Below, piece by piece: positions 33,311 through 43,862 of a stretch of 64,000 bases of DNA. Where the stretch lies: the NCBI GenBank assembly GCA_018136815.1, contig CM030931.1:1715398-1779397 (forward strand), in the 5' to 3' direction. The DNA is from Isochrysis galbana (lineage: Eukaryota > Haptophyta > Isochrysidales > Isochrysidaceae). The number at the start of each line of letters is the position of its first letter. Position 1 is the first letter of the stretch. The position numbers and the translations under genes are program-made. The notes below the pieces were generated by a model. It had not been told where the DNA came from. It worked only from the letters and a program-made list of their open reading frames with translations, and did not search any database.

Positions 33311-34345
33311 GCGCCTGTGTTGAGAGAGAAGCATTGCGTCTGGTGCGTGTTCGTGTTCGTGCTTTCAAGAAACGGGCGTGGGGCTTCATAACTTGCAAAA
33401 AAATGGCACCTCGGCGTGCAAAGTGTCCATATCCTGCCTACCTGTGGCTGGCGGAGTGGAGTGGCTGTGGCTGTGGCTGAGGGTTGTGATTCAAAGAATT
33501 GTTGAGGCATAGGACGGGGCCCTCCAGGGGCGACCGTGCTCACGGAGGGCTGAGCACAGGGAGCACTGGGGCTGGAGGGAGGCATGGCACCGGCGGGAAC
33601 ACCGCTCACACGAGCATGGGGCGACGGCGGTCGTGAGAGCTCGCCCAGAGCCTCTGGGAGTGCGGCCATGAGCGCGACTCTCGGAAACTCTGGGACAAGA
33701 GAAAACGCGGGAAACGCACGGGGGCGCGCACAAGGAAAGAAAGGGGGCGCACACATGAGAAAACAAGGGAGGGGGATCGAGAGCGATCACCCCTATCCTA
33801 ACACACGGGGGGAAGAGAGGAAGATCGGGATCGGAGGATCCCGATCGGACGGAGAGGGTGCAACCCGAAGGGAGACACGCGAAGGCGGGAAAACAAAGAG
33901 AGAGCGGCTCTCTTTGGGAAACCTAAAGGGCGGCTCTCCCCCTAACCACAACACTACCATTGCCTTGGATATCTCCAGAGCCTTTAATTTAGCGTTTTAG
34001 GCTACCTAATAAAAAACGTTGTTGGATGAGGAGCTATAGCCTCTAGAGGCATGAGCTTCGTAGAACGGCCCGCATCGTGAAGCGGCCCGCGACTTTCCCC
34101 ATGGCTCCCACGGCCAAGCCCAAGCCTCCCTCGCGCCCAGAGATGCCCAGAAGGCACTACGTTACTACGTTGTGCAGGCGCGCGAAAAGGCCGACGATCT
34201 TCGAGCGCGAGAGCGAGCTGGCCGCGCATCACTTGAGGCATGCCCTCTTGTATCTTGTGTGCTCGTGTCCACATGTTCCGTGCCCTTGGAATGTGGAATG
34301 GGTTCCTTTGTTGTGATACTTGTGGCAACGTGGCAACCTCAAGAA
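33311..34345. other. Intergenic, no supported gene
   Basis: Long overlapping frames on both strands are GC-driven and show no domain. Purine-rich sequence lies at 33690-33920. Confidence 0.4.
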
Positions 34346-34600
34346 GTAGCCCGGTCACTTACAAGGGGCAAGGGGGTGCGGAGAGCACCATCTGTAATGC
34401 GCAAACGAAGGCCTAAATGAGCTCCCTGTAGGTTCTGGTATGGGAGATCAGCAAAGAAAACCGGAGGTCTTCCGGCAAAATTGAAATTTTTCGAAAAACA
34501 CACCCGATTTCACAGGCCTCTGACCTCTGACGGCCGTGCGGAAATATATTTCAGGCCCCCCTTCGGTATTATTTTACCGATGGCCTTCATGCGCGCCTCT
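34346..34600 (+). repeat. Dispersed repeat C, uninterrupted copy
   Basis: It matches 19640-19866 plus 20620-20660 in order: AGCCCGGTCACT, GGAGAGCACCATCTGTAATG, GGTCTTCCGGCAAAATT, ATATTTCAGGCCCC, CGATGGCCTTCATGCGCGCC. It shows the empty target of the type-A retroposon. Confidence 0.8.
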
Positions 34601-35010
34601 CGCCTTCCTCCTATGTCGCCGAGCGACCTGTTTATCTCATTTTTGTCGTAGGGTGTCGTCGCCGTTGTGTGCTACGATGCTTGGCGAGGCGGCTTGCCTT
34701 CATTTGGTCTCCTTTCCCTCCGGTTTCTTCCCCTCCCGCGGGGAGTCTCACCCTACCATGAGCCTTCCCGCGAGCACCCCGAAGGAGAGGCCCAGCAGCA
34801 CCACGTACGCGACGACGCGACGAGAACATCCTGGAACTGGAAGGGAATGTCTACGTCTTGTTCCAGATTGATTTGGTGAGCAAGCGCTTAATGAGGGTTT
34901 GCTTAGACTTAGACTTCTTCTCGGAGCTCTCAATGTTGATTGGCGTGTCCTGAATGATGTTCGTCGTTTTCTCCTCCACTCTTGAACCATCATCGTTCCA
35001 ACCTTCTTAT

Positions 35011-35529
35011 TTAACATCGTCCGAGGTCGAGCTGCTCGTGTCGTCCGAGGTCGAGCTGCTCGTGTCTCGTGTCGTCCGAGGTCGAACTGCTCGTGTCGTC
35101 ATTACTCAAGTCTTCGACATCCGTCAACGGTTCATCCTCCTCGCGCACTCCGACGATGATACAGGTCTTGGGTGGCTTTGTGTCACCTAGCTTGATCAGA
35201 GGAGTCGTGTAGGACTTGCGGAAGCCCTCTTTCTTCAGTGTGATTTCTGGGTACGTCGAGTGCACATACATCTCTCGCAGTGAGACTAGATCCTCGAGTG
35301 GAGAGTGGAGAGAGGGTCTCGATCCATTTGTCTCCGAGTAGGCGTCGGGCGCTCGACCAGTTCCCGCGACACGAAGAGTGGCGCCTTCATCCCCTCCGCG
35401 CCAAACGAGGGTTGTGGGGGTTCCCTCCTTCTTTGGTGGGGGGAAGGGCCGATGGGAGACACACCTGCACACCTGCACCGCGCGATGGTTGCGTACGATC
35501 GTCGTCTTGGTCATCAGGACGGTGACCAA
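35011..35529 (-). CDS. Hypothetical protein, acidic C-terminus
   Basis: Unrecognised 172-codon frame. The second half has protein-like composition: HSTYPEITLKKEGFRKSYT, then KLGDTKPPKTCIIVGVREED, then an Asp/Ser-rich stretch ending in repeats of HEQLDLGR that derive from a 24-bp minisatellite (35017-35100). No domain, signal or partner exon is identified. It may be an exon of a longer minus-strand gene or a chance frame. Confidence 0.25.
   Translation of the reverse strand: MVTVLMTKTTIVRNHRAVQVCRCVSHRPFPPPKKEGTPTTLVWRGGDEGATLRVAGTGRAPDAYSETNGSRPSLHSPLEDLVSLREMYVHSTYPEITLKKEGFRKSYTTPLIKLGDTKPPKTCIIVGVREEDEPLTDVEDLSNDDTSSSTSDDTRHEQLDLGRHEQLDLGRC
35017..35100. repeat. Minisatellite, about 24 bp x 3
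   Basis: The unit GTCCGAGGTCGAGCTGCTCG recurs three times with a short spacer variation. Confidence 0.85.
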
Positions 35530-35871
35530 GCGAGCGGATAGTTTTGTTGATAAGCCTCGTTATCTCGTTGGATTACGCTATCGTATTCATCTTTTAGTTC
35601 AATCGATTCTCTTACAAATCAACCGCAGGGTCGGTCCCATGGGGTTGAAGAATGCAATAATGCAACCGTGACGTGAATGAATACTTAATGGGATAACGCA
35701 CGACGCACGACACACTCGTCCCATCACATCCGATCGCACCCTCTTCAAAGTTTGGGGCACCAGACGCGCAAGGTGCAGGGTCGCTTGTGCTTGTGGTTTG
35801 CTGAATCTCACGGTGCCTCTCCACCACAAGACAAAAACAACTCCAATGCAGGGTGACAAGGTGACCACAGT

Positions 35872-35925
35872 AAAAAAAACATCTGAAGAGTCTGGGTCTC
35901 GGCTAACACCTACTAGGTCTAGTAG
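35872..35925 (-). mobile_element. Retroposon 3' tail, type B, 54-bp truncated insertion
   Basis: On the minus strand it reads CTAGTAGGTGTTAGCC...GACTCTTCAGATG followed by eight T. The flanks carry a near-perfect duplication: GGTGACCACAGT at 35860-35871 and GGTGACCAGT at 35926-35935. This is a second example of an insertion holding only the tail. Confidence 0.8.
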
Positions 35926-35935
35926 GGTGACCAGT

Positions 35936-36650
35936 ACAATCCAAGAAATCGGAAACAGGTATAGATACAGGCATAGATCATAGATACAAATGGAAGTCAA
36001 ACACGCGATATACCGTCACCAATAATGCGATTATGAAGATCGAAGTTGAAGTTGCGCTCTTTGCAACAGCAACAACCGATCGGTGGTAGGATAGGTGGCA
36101 GTGAGGGGAGAGGTGAGGAGAGGAAGTGCAGCGTGCAGCCGCCGGTCAGCCGTGAGTGCATGGGGAAGGGAAGGAACAGTCCCCGGGCAGCCGGTTGCAG
36201 GCGGCGTCCTTGGCTGCTAGGCAAAGTCTGCGGGCGGGCGGTCACCTCGCCGCACTCGCACTCACCAGCGGACGGGAGTGGGGGCAGGGGGGAGGGGGGG
36301 GGGGAGGGAAGAAGAGAGGGAATGCTTCCCCAGACCATTGTTCACGATTTGAAACCTTGAGAAATACGCAATTCTTGAGGTTTTCCTCAAACTTCAACGT
36401 GTGATTGTTGAAGGTACTCCTATCCTTCATTATATGCGTCATGATGTACGTTTTCACCCTCTGCTGACACTGTCTACCTAGAGTAAAGCCGGCTCTTCTC
36501 TGGTTGGTCGGTTCTCCTAGGAGTGCGTGACATCCGATCGGCTCACTCCGGCCGCCGTCGCGTGTCCTTGTCCTGTGCAGCACTCTGCCTTCCTCTGCCT
36601 TTCGTGCTCTTGCTGGCGCCTCAGTCTGCAGTGTGTACGTGCGCGGAGTA
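35936..36650. other. Intergenic, upstream of the RGS gene
   Basis: No gene recognised. It holds a G-run at 36280-36310 and GA-rich sequence at 36090-36130. Confidence 0.4.
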
Positions 36651-38096
36651 ATGGATGTTCCTACGGATAAGCTGCAAGCGCTTGATGCTTGTCTTCACCA
36701 GCGCCTTGACCCAACGTTCACGTGCAGCTTCGGCAACACGATTGCTCATATGGAGCTTGTCCGCCGCTCAAGCCTATCGACCCTCGGAGACCTCAGGTCC
36801 TTCGCACGCTTCCTGCACTGTCGACGCGCGCTTGGAGTACTGCTGATGTGGAAGGAGGTGGAGCGCTATCAATCACTGGAAGATGGGCGCAGTGGTGCTG
36901 CCTGCCGCATCTTTAGCATGTTCTGCGTTGAAGGCAGCCAATGGCAACTGCACTTCTCATCGCCAGAGATCGTGCGCCGCATCCAATCGAGCTTACCAAT
37001 AGATGCAGCTGATCTGAGTGAGCCTTCCGTCAGGCTCTTCGACGAAGCGCAGACCGAGGTGTACTCAAGGATGGCGCGTGAGTTCTTCCCAACGTACATG
37101 AAAGAAGTCGAGGCGAGCCTCCGACGGCCACCATCAAGGCCTGACCCACAGACGCTATCCATCAGCGAAATCCTCAGTGGCTCCAACGCGCCTGCATGCG
37201 TCTCCTTCAACGAGTTTGTGCGGGAGAACTACTGCGAGGAGATGCTATTATTTTGGCTGGAGTCGTTGTCATACAGCCTGCTGGTCAACCCAGGCGAGCG
37301 TCGTGCTCGCGCCAATTTCATTTATGAGTCCTTTGTCCGCGAAGGCTCATGCTATGAGATCAATCTGCCCATGACGAAGCGCAACAGCATTGGCCAAATT
37401 ATTGCCAACGGAATTCCCGACAACGACATCTTTCTCGGGCCGCTCCAAGATATCGAGCGCGAGCTTAAACAGGACCTCTTCCCTCGGTATTTGATTTGGC
37501 TAGAAAAGCAGCGAATGCCAACCGTACCCAACGACACACCGAGGGAGTCTGGGCTTCCATCGGCCGCTCAGCGACGAGCAGCAGAGGAGCTGTGCAGCTC
37601 GGACCGTGCACTCGCACTCAATGCAGTGCGGCTTTTGCTACAGGTCCCGGGGGAGCGGACTCGGTTGCGCACCATCGCCACCGAGATGGTATCGCCGGCG
37701 AGGACCTTCCTTCACTTTCACGATGAGGTCCAAGCCTTCAAGCTCCTGTTTGCACCGCGTGACCGCGCCCCGGTTGCGCGCGAGCTGTGGATGCGGTATG
37801 TGGACACAGAGGCCCTCTCCCGGTTACCTTTCCGCCCGGAGCTCACGCGCGAGCTCGAGGCCCTTCTGCGCTCCAATGACGAGGTGCCGGCAGATGTCTT
37901 CGACAAGATGGAGGCTGAAGCCGTCGAGCTGATTGCTGACGCGGTGTACGAGGAGTACGAGACGCGGGCCATCCAAGCAGTATGTGCCGCCAAAGCGGAA
38001 GGCGGCAGTGTCCGTGGTCTAATTATTGGGGAGGAAGCAGCCGATAGGAGGGCTGCGAGGCAGCAAGACGCGTGCATCGGATGTGTTGGAATGTAG
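36651..38096 (+). CDS. Protein with three RGS-like regions, single exon
   Basis: RGS domains bind G-alpha subunits and speed GTP hydrolysis. Numbering from an alternative start at 36633 (487 residues): region 1 at about 52-160 (LGDLRSFARFLHCRRALGVL to FDEAQTEVYSRMAREFFPTY); region 2 at about 190-290 (FNEFVRENYCEEMLLFWLES, ARANFIYESFVREGS, LQDIERELKQDLFPRYL), the best match; region 3 at about 355-445, shorter (ARTFLHFHDEVQAFKLLFAP, DVFDKMEAEAVELIADAVYE). No membrane segment or other domain is visible. MDVPTDKL (36651) is chosen as start because it lies in a good context (GGAGTAATGG). Whether regions 1 and 3 still act on G proteins is unknown. Confidence 0.88.
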   Translation: MDVPTDKLQALDACLHQRLDPTFTCSFGNTIAHMELVRRSSLSTLGDLRSFARFLHCRRALGVLLMWKEVERYQSLEDGRSGAACRIFSMFCVEGSQWQLHFSSPEIVRRIQSSLPIDAADLSEPSVRLFDEAQTEVYSRMAREFFPTYMKEVEASLRRPPSRPDPQTLSISEILSGSNAPACVSFNEFVRENYCEEMLLFWLESLSYSLLVNPGERRARANFIYESFVREGSCYEINLPMTKRNSIGQIIANGIPDNDIFLGPLQDIERELKQDLFPRYLIWLEKQRMPTVPNDTPRESGLPSAAQRRAAEELCSSDRALALNAVRLLLQVPGERTRLRTIATEMVSPARTFLHFHDEVQAFKLLFAPRDRAPVARELWMRYVDTEALSRLPFRPELTRELEALLRSNDEVPADVFDKMEAEAVELIADAVYEEYETRAIQAVCAAKAEGGSVRGLIIGEEAADRRAARQQDACIGCVGM

Positions 38097-38151
38097 TAGT
38101 CGGGAGGGGGAAACACTCAACACTGTAGGAAAAGGTCCACGAGAAACAAAC

Positions 38152-38187
38152 AAAAACATCTGAAGAATCTGGGATCTGGGCTAAGAC
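38152..38187 (-). mobile_element. Retroposon 3' tail, type B, minus strand
   Basis: On the minus strand it reads TTAGCCCAGATCCCAGATTCTTCAGATG and then T-rich sequence, a tail with a small internal duplication. It touches a plus-strand retroposon head at 38188. Confidence 0.7.
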
Positions 38188-38390
38188 AACCTACTTTTAT
38201 AATTAGGGGTCAATGGGGACCTCGCCCCCCCCCTCCCTCCATCGCAGACACCCCCTAGGTGGGCCTACACAACCACCCTCAGCCCTTGCCCTTTGGCAGG
38301 GGCTGAGCAATCAACACCCTGTCGAGTCGGGCGCTACCGGAGGGCTCTGAGCCACTCCGTCGCGAGCGGCACCGGCGGCTAGCGCGGCGC
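38188..38390 (+). mobile_element. Retroposon 5' head and core, type-B-like
   Basis: It begins AACCTACTTTTATAATTAGG (stem CCTACTT with AATTAGG), then GGTCAATGGGGACC and a C-run. CCATCGCAGACACCCCCT and GGCAGGGGCTGAG follow, shared with 52992-53859. The 3' half is missing. Confidence 0.75.
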
Positions 38391-38667
38391 TTTAACAAAA
38401 AAATTTTCCAACTGGGAAGGTGCTGGTCCGAAGTTTTTTCTTCAGTGAAGGTGCAGGTGAAGGTGAGAGTGCAGGAACTGCAGGTGCAGGTGAAGACACG
38501 GTGAACGGGGCGCGCTGGGCGGCCAGTAGCCCGCCAAGGTGGCTGTTGATCGTGCTCGCGTGGGATTGCAAGTTGAGAGCCAAAATTGATCAAGTGGTGG
38601 GGCACACCACCCATGTCCCATGTCATCGGGAAAAATAAAAATAAGCAAGCAGATGGCACAGGAAGTC

Positions 38668-38875
38668 AACCTACTTTTATAAGTGGGGGACAATGGGGGC
38701 CTCGCGCCTCGCGCCCCCCTCACACCATCGCGGACACCCCCCGGGGTGGGCCCGTACAATCAACCCCAGCCCCAGGGCAGGGGCAGGGCACTCATCAATC
38801 TGGCTCAGTCAGACCCTTCGGGGGCGCGGCCCCCGAGCTGCACTCCCACGCCCGCGCTGGGCCTGCCCTCGAGCT
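38668..38875 (+). mobile_element. Retroposon 5' head and core, cut by an assembly gap
   Basis: It begins AACCTACTTTTATAAGTGGG (stem ACTT with AAGT), then GGGACAATGGGGGCCTCGCG. CCATCGCGGACACCCCCC and a GC-rich core follow. It runs into the gap at 38876. Confidence 0.75.
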
Positions 38876-38975
38876 NNNNNNNNNNNNNNNNNNNNNNNNN
38901 NNNNNNNNNNNNNNNNNNNNNNNNNNNNNNNNNNNNNNNNNNNNNNNNNNNNNNNNNNNNNNNNNNNNNNNNNNN
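38876..38975. other. Assembly gap (100 N)
   Basis: 100 undetermined bases between a retroposon head and the Ty3 integrase frame. True size unknown. Confidence 0.99.
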
Positions 38976-40926
38976 CGTCGGTACACCTAACGCTGAGGCG
39001 CTCAAGGAGGCACAGGCCGAGGACCCTGACTGCCACGACCTCATTCGCTTCCTCTCCTCGTCTCCTCACAACCCCGATCTCGATCACCGTCGCTTGCGCT
39101 GGCTCAGTCGTGAATCTTCTCGATGCCTGTTGCGATCTGGACTACTCTACCGACGAGTGCCAACGAGGGATGGCGAGAAGCTTTGCCTCTACGTGCCGAA
39201 GACGATGCGCCGCGCCTACCTCGAAGCCTTTCACGACCACCTGTGCCACCTCGGCGACAACCGGATGGCGCGCCTTCTACGCGACCGATATTTTTGGCCT
39301 GGCATGAACGCAGACGTCTGTGAGCACGTTCGCCAATGCCACGAGTGCACCTTAGCTAAGCCTCCCTTCCGTCACCTCGCAGATCCAAAGGGACCGCAGG
39401 TCGGCGCCTACCCGTTCGACATCGTCTTCTGCGACATCGTGTCGATGGCTCCCACGCACGACTTCATCAAGGGCTCTCGAGGCTTCGACAAGCTCCTCGT
39501 TTTCGTGGACTCGCTCACTCGTTGGATCGAGGCGGCCCCTCACAACGGCGACCCCTCGAGTGCCGACGCACTTCACGCCTTCATGTCGTACGTCGTCTCT
39601 CGGCACGGAGTACCAAGGCAACTTCGCTCGGACTCCGGCAGCAATCTCGCTAGTCAACTCACCTCGATCATCCTCGAGCGCACCGGCACCGACTTGCGGC
39701 CGAGCACACCTCATCATCACGAGAGCGTGGGCCTGGTCGAACGAGCTCAGCAAACATTGATCAACATGGCTCGCGCTACCGATGAAGGCGGCGGTCATTG
39801 GGTCGATCATCTCCCGTTCTTTCTAATGAGCATGCGCGCTTCAGCTAATCGCATTACCCGCATGTCGCCTGCTGCCTTGCTCTATGGCCGTGAGCTTCGC
39901 CTGCCTGCACAGCTTTCTGATCCACCTGACACTGGCCCACCTCCCGAGTTACCTCAGGAAATTCGCTCGTACGCTTGGAAAGTGCATTGTCGTTTAAAGG
40001 CGGCGTGGGCCGCGGCTTATGATGCAACTTTAGAATCTCAAGCCGACGCACTCGCCGACACGCTACGCACTCACTCTCCCCCCATCCAATTTGCCCCAGG
40101 TGATAGGGTGGTTCGCAAGATTCCAGGACACCGCAACAAGCTCCTCTACCACTACAGCGGACCATACCGCATTGCTGAGGCGCTTGGCGCTGGCCGCTAC
40201 CGACTACGCGACCAAGAAAATCGCCTCCTCTCCGGGGAAGTGCATGTGACTAACCTCCGTCCCTACTATACCCTCACAGATGAAGACCCCGTCCAAAGAG
40301 ATGAGTATCTGGTTGATTCCCTCCTTGACCGCAAGGGTCGAGGCGATTCAAGGCAGTATCTCGTCAAATGGCGTGGCTACGCGAAAGCTGCGGCCACATG
40401 GGAGCCGCTAGCCGAACTGCTTCGCCGCTGCGAGTCGCTCGTCACCGCCTATGATGATGCTCACCCCTTCCCGCCTCTTCGTAAGCCTCAGATGAGAAAG
40501 CGGGCTGCAGAATCACAATCTCAGACCGTCTCAACTCCGCCGACGTCGCACGCGATCGAAGCTCCCGTGGGATCCGAGACCACCGGCTCGGATCATCAGG
40601 CCCCGCGCCGCTCGCCTCGTCTCGCACCGTCCTCGCACAGTGGCCCCGTTGCTCATGTCTCCCATTTGCCCGTCTCAGCCCGCCCGTCTGTTGCCAACCC
40701 TGCAGGTCCAATGATGCGGCCGCAGCACGCGGTCTTCGTCCTCGGGCAGTGGTGGTACTCGTCGGGATCGTCGCGCGGTTCCCCGTGGTTTGGCTCCCAC
40801 GCATTTGCGCACGATGCCCTTGCCTCGCCTACCTTCGTTCGCTGTCGCTCCGAGGCTCTCGCACGCCTGTCGCCATCGGATCGCACCCTCGTCTCTCTCC
40901 TCGATACACCCTCTGCGTTCTTCTGA
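38976..40926 (+). mobile_element. Ty3/gypsy chromovirus integrase region with chromodomain
   Basis: The integrase of an LTR retrotransposon inserts the cDNA, and its chromodomain directs it to marked chromatin. The open frame after the gap holds the zinc-binding HHCC module (HDHLCHLGDNRMARLL, YFWPGMNADV, CHECTLAK), then the catalytic core with D in FCDIVSMAPTHDF, D in RSDSGSNLAS and E in HHHESVGLVERAQQTL. GPYRIAEALGAGRYRL and a clear chromodomain follow (DEYLVDSLLDRKGRG, QYLVKWRGYAKAAATWEPL). About 150 further residues are Ser/Pro-rich. The upstream protease, reverse transcriptase and RNase H are absent here (gap). A fragment with RNase H is at 49172-49684. The integrase frame itself looks intact. 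Confidence 0.95.
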
Positions 40927-41398
40927 CAGTCGCGACTGTCACGCCCCTTCAGATATCTCTCAACGCCGTCGTTTACGTTTGATCGCGGTACGGGAACGTA
41001 CGGGAATTCTTTTCCAGTTCCCCCCCGCGGTCGCCGAATTTTCCCCCCGCGGCCGCCGAATAGTTCCCCCCGCGGGAAGTGAGGTATGGCTCGCCCCCCT
41101 TTCGACCACGGAGGATGGATCTCCCTCCCCTTTCGCTGCGCTCTGTCAGGAGACCCCCGTACCTCGTCGTTTAGCTCGCGCGTGACGTGCCGAGCCCGTC
41201 GTGATATCTCGCCGCCTTTCGCCGTTGGCTGTTCGACTACTCATATATCGAAGAACAGGAGACGCCGCGTTGTAACTTGGGTGCCGCCACACCGCCCAAA
41301 CATCCAGGTAAAACTCTCGTAAAAGAGAGAAGGGGATGGGTTGCAGCGTTGAGTCCTGCGGTCTGCCGCGCCGGCCGCCGATTCTACACCTTATCTCT
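40927..41398. other. Downstream of the Ty3 integrase, possible LTR or UTR
   Basis: CCCCGCGG-type repeats lie at 41025-41075. No gene. An LTR boundary could not be fixed. Confidence 0.4.
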
Positions 41399-41881
41399 TT
41401 ACTGCCGGGAGCGCAGCATGCAAATGGATGCTTCGATGTTTGGTTTTTTGAGGTGAGAGAAGAGAGGAAGACATGTTCAACGATATAAGCGACGCTTTCC
41501 GCAAAGAAAGAGATGATCAAATTTTTCCCGATCCCCCCCCCCCCCTCCCCTCCCCCCCCCTCCCCCCCCCCTCTCCCTCCCAGTCCCACTCCGTTGCGCC
41601 GCGCCGCCCTCCCCTCAACCTCTCACACCTCTTTCTAACGTGCACACGTGGATTATTTGGTAAACTGAAGCATCCAAATGGCTGCTTCGCCCCCGGGCCT
41701 ATTTTCTCCATAATTCCATACTACAATCTCGACCTATTGTGTTGAAAATGGGTGGGAAATGTGGGGAAGGATGTCCCTGAGGCTCCCCCAGCACCTCATG
41801 GGCACCCCTCAAGGCGTTGGCGAGCAGGGACGAAATATGTCGTTTGAAGCATCCATTTGCATGCTCCGGCAGTAAACAGTT
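41399..41881. mobile_element. Inverted-repeat element, about 480 bp
   Basis: The left end TTACTGCCGGGAGC...GCATGCAAATGGATGCTTC is repeated inverted at 41841-41881 (GAAGCATCCATTTGCATGC, then TCCGGCAGTAA). A third related motif, GAAGCATCCAAATGGCTGC, lies inside (about 41667). No target duplication is evident. The interior has C-runs near 41535-41580. Confidence 0.65.
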
Positions 41882-41990
41882 ATCGTCCGGACGGGTGTGG
41901 TACTTCCTGTCTCTTCGATCGTCGCGCACTATTCTTATAGTTCGTCGTTCGTCGTTCGTTCTTCGATTCTCGATTCTCGATTCTCGTCGT

Positions 41991-42200
41991 TCCGCGTTCT
42001 TCGTTTCTCGTTCTTCGATTCATCGTCGATTCTCGATTCTCGTCGTTCCGCGTTCTTCGTTTCTCGTTCTTCGATTCATCGTCGATTCTCGATTCTCGTC
42101 GTTCCGCGTTCTTCGTTTCTCGTTCTTCGATTCTCGATTCTCGTCGTTCCGCGTTCTTCGTTTCTCGCTCTCGATTCTCGATTCTTGTCGTTCCGCGTTC
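41991..42200. repeat. TTCTCG-rich minisatellite, 56-bp and 45-bp units
   Basis: The motif TTCCGCGTTCTTCGTTTCTC restarts at about 41990, 42046, 42102, 42147 and 42191. The first spacings are 56 bp, the later ones about 45 bp. The complement of this sequence style is seen at 4870-5140. Confidence 0.85.
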
Positions 42201-43324
42201 TCCTCGGTCCTCGATTGTTCGTTGTTCGTAATTCGTAACTTCTCGGTGCGTCGCTCATCACGTCTTCCGTCTTGGTTCGGCGTTGGGTGCGCGGCTCTCC
42301 CTCCATTCGGATTTATTGTTTCATTCGCTCTTCAGATTTATTGTTTCATTCGCTCTTCGGATTTATTCGCTCTTCGCTCTTGGCTCATTCGGTCTCGTTC
42401 AGGATTGCTCTTCTGCCTTTCTCGTGGCTTGCTTGGAGCTCTCCGATGTCCGTTAGGTTCTCTTCTTTCCTCGCGGGACGCTCGATCCTAGCAGGGGGGT
42501 GTCGCATTCGCGAATCGACACTCGTTAGGCTTCGCTCTTCTCTTCGTCGTTCGGTATTTATCGTTATAATTCTCTCGTTCTCGTTCTCGGTCAAAAGCTT
42601 CGCTTGGATGCATGGGATCGTGGGTTGTGGAGCGCCCTCTCTCTTTCTCTCGAAAGAGAAGGGAAGTTTCCCTACCTTTCTTCCTCCCAGGCGCCTCGCA
42701 GATAGCTTTAATTTGCTATCTCCCCTGCGGTTCTTTATCTGCTTCTGGGGGCAATTAGGTTTAATTTGCGACCTCTTCGTATCTCCCCCTTAGGCACATC
42801 GCACTCCTTTCGTCTTATTTGGTAGGTCTCTTGGAATCTTGTGCAGCAGGATTGCCCCTCGTTTCCGTTATGGTGCGATTCCCGTTCCAGACAAGATCGC
42901 CGACAGATCGCCCTTTGATCTGATTTCAGTCGAGTTATGTGAGAAAGTCGTGGGGCGAGAGTCGGGGTGTTTTCCTGGGTGTCTCTGTCCGTCGTCCTGT
43001 CGTCAGTCGTCATCCGTCGTCGCTCTCGCTCTCGTCGCTCTCGCTCTCGTAACACTCGTACCCAACAAACTCGCCTCGCCTCGCCAGCCCCTGCCATCAC
43101 AGCCCTCCTCTCACTCGCCCTCGCCTCTCGCCGCTCGTTCCATGTCGTTCTCGCCGCCGTCCTCGCCCTCGCTCAAGCCCGCCTGCCCGCCTTCCTCTGC
43201 TGACGGCTTCAGCCCGTCATCGTCTCCGAAGCCGTCTCCTCAGCCGCGCCTGCCGCCGGCTTGCCACCTTCCTCATTGCCCTCAGGCCCTAAGGGCCATC
43301 ACGGCCCTATGGCTACGTAAACTC

Positions 43325-43395
43325 TCGCGTGGCATAGTGGTTCAACCCACCGCCTCCACCAACCTTTTGCTCTGGGTCGCGAGTTCGAGTCCGGA
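43325..43395 (+). mobile_element. tRNA-like sequence, probably the head of a SINE or a tRNA relic
   Basis: It contains an A-box-like TGGCATAGTGG and a B-box GAGTTCGAGTCC 40 bases later, the spacing of a tRNA-type Pol III promoter. The T-arm and acceptor stem do not pair well, so it is not called a tRNA gene. Confidence 0.45.
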
Positions 43396-43440
43396 CGGAG
43401 CGCTCTGCAGTTCGAGCCCCGCTCCTTCTCCTCTCCGCTC

Positions 43441-43590
43441 TTCTTCTACAGTTAAATTCCACGCTCTTCTTCTACCGTTAAATTCCGCACTCCGTCTACC
43501 GTTAGAAATCCTGCCTCTTCCTACTGTTAAAATTCCTGCCTTCCTACCGTTAAAAATCCTGCTTCCGCCTACAGTTAAAAATCCTGCCTC
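43441..43590. repeat. Minisatellite, about 25 bp x 6
   Basis: Diverged units of the form TCTACCGTTAAAAATCCTGC repeat from 43441 to 43590. Confidence 0.9.
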
Positions 43591-43749
43591 CGTCGCCTTG
43601 CCAAGACATTTCCTCTGCCTTCCTGCCGACTTCCTTGCCAGTTCCTTCCGCCCCGGTTTCCCGCTTGTCTCCAAGACGGTTTCACCGCATTACGACCAAG
43701 CTTAGTGGGGAAACTCCTCGTCCAGTTCCGTTACCCGAAAATCTCGTTC

Positions 43750-43862
43750 AATCTCGTCGGGCCCTCGGGCCATCTCGTTCATCTCGTCGGGCCATCAAGG
43801 CCATCTCGTTCATCTCGTCGTCGGGCCATCAGGCCATCTCGTTACATCTCGTTCATCTCGTT
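43750..43862. repeat. TCTCGT-rich minisatellite
   Basis: Units such as CATCTCGTTCATCTCGTCGG and GGGCCATCAAGGCC alternate over about 110 bp. Confidence 0.85.

Noticed and set aside
33058..33756. 232-codon minus-strand frame opposite the Tc5-like transposase fragment
   Set aside because: Pro/Ser-rich antisense frame with no domain.
43325..43395. tRNA gene
   Set aside because: A and B boxes are present but the T-arm and acceptor stem do not pair.
42839..43705. 288-codon plus-strand frame
   Set aside because: Ser/Pro/Leu low-complexity; its second half is the translation of a 25-bp minisatellite. A Gag protein was considered but no zinc knuckle or capsid motif is present.
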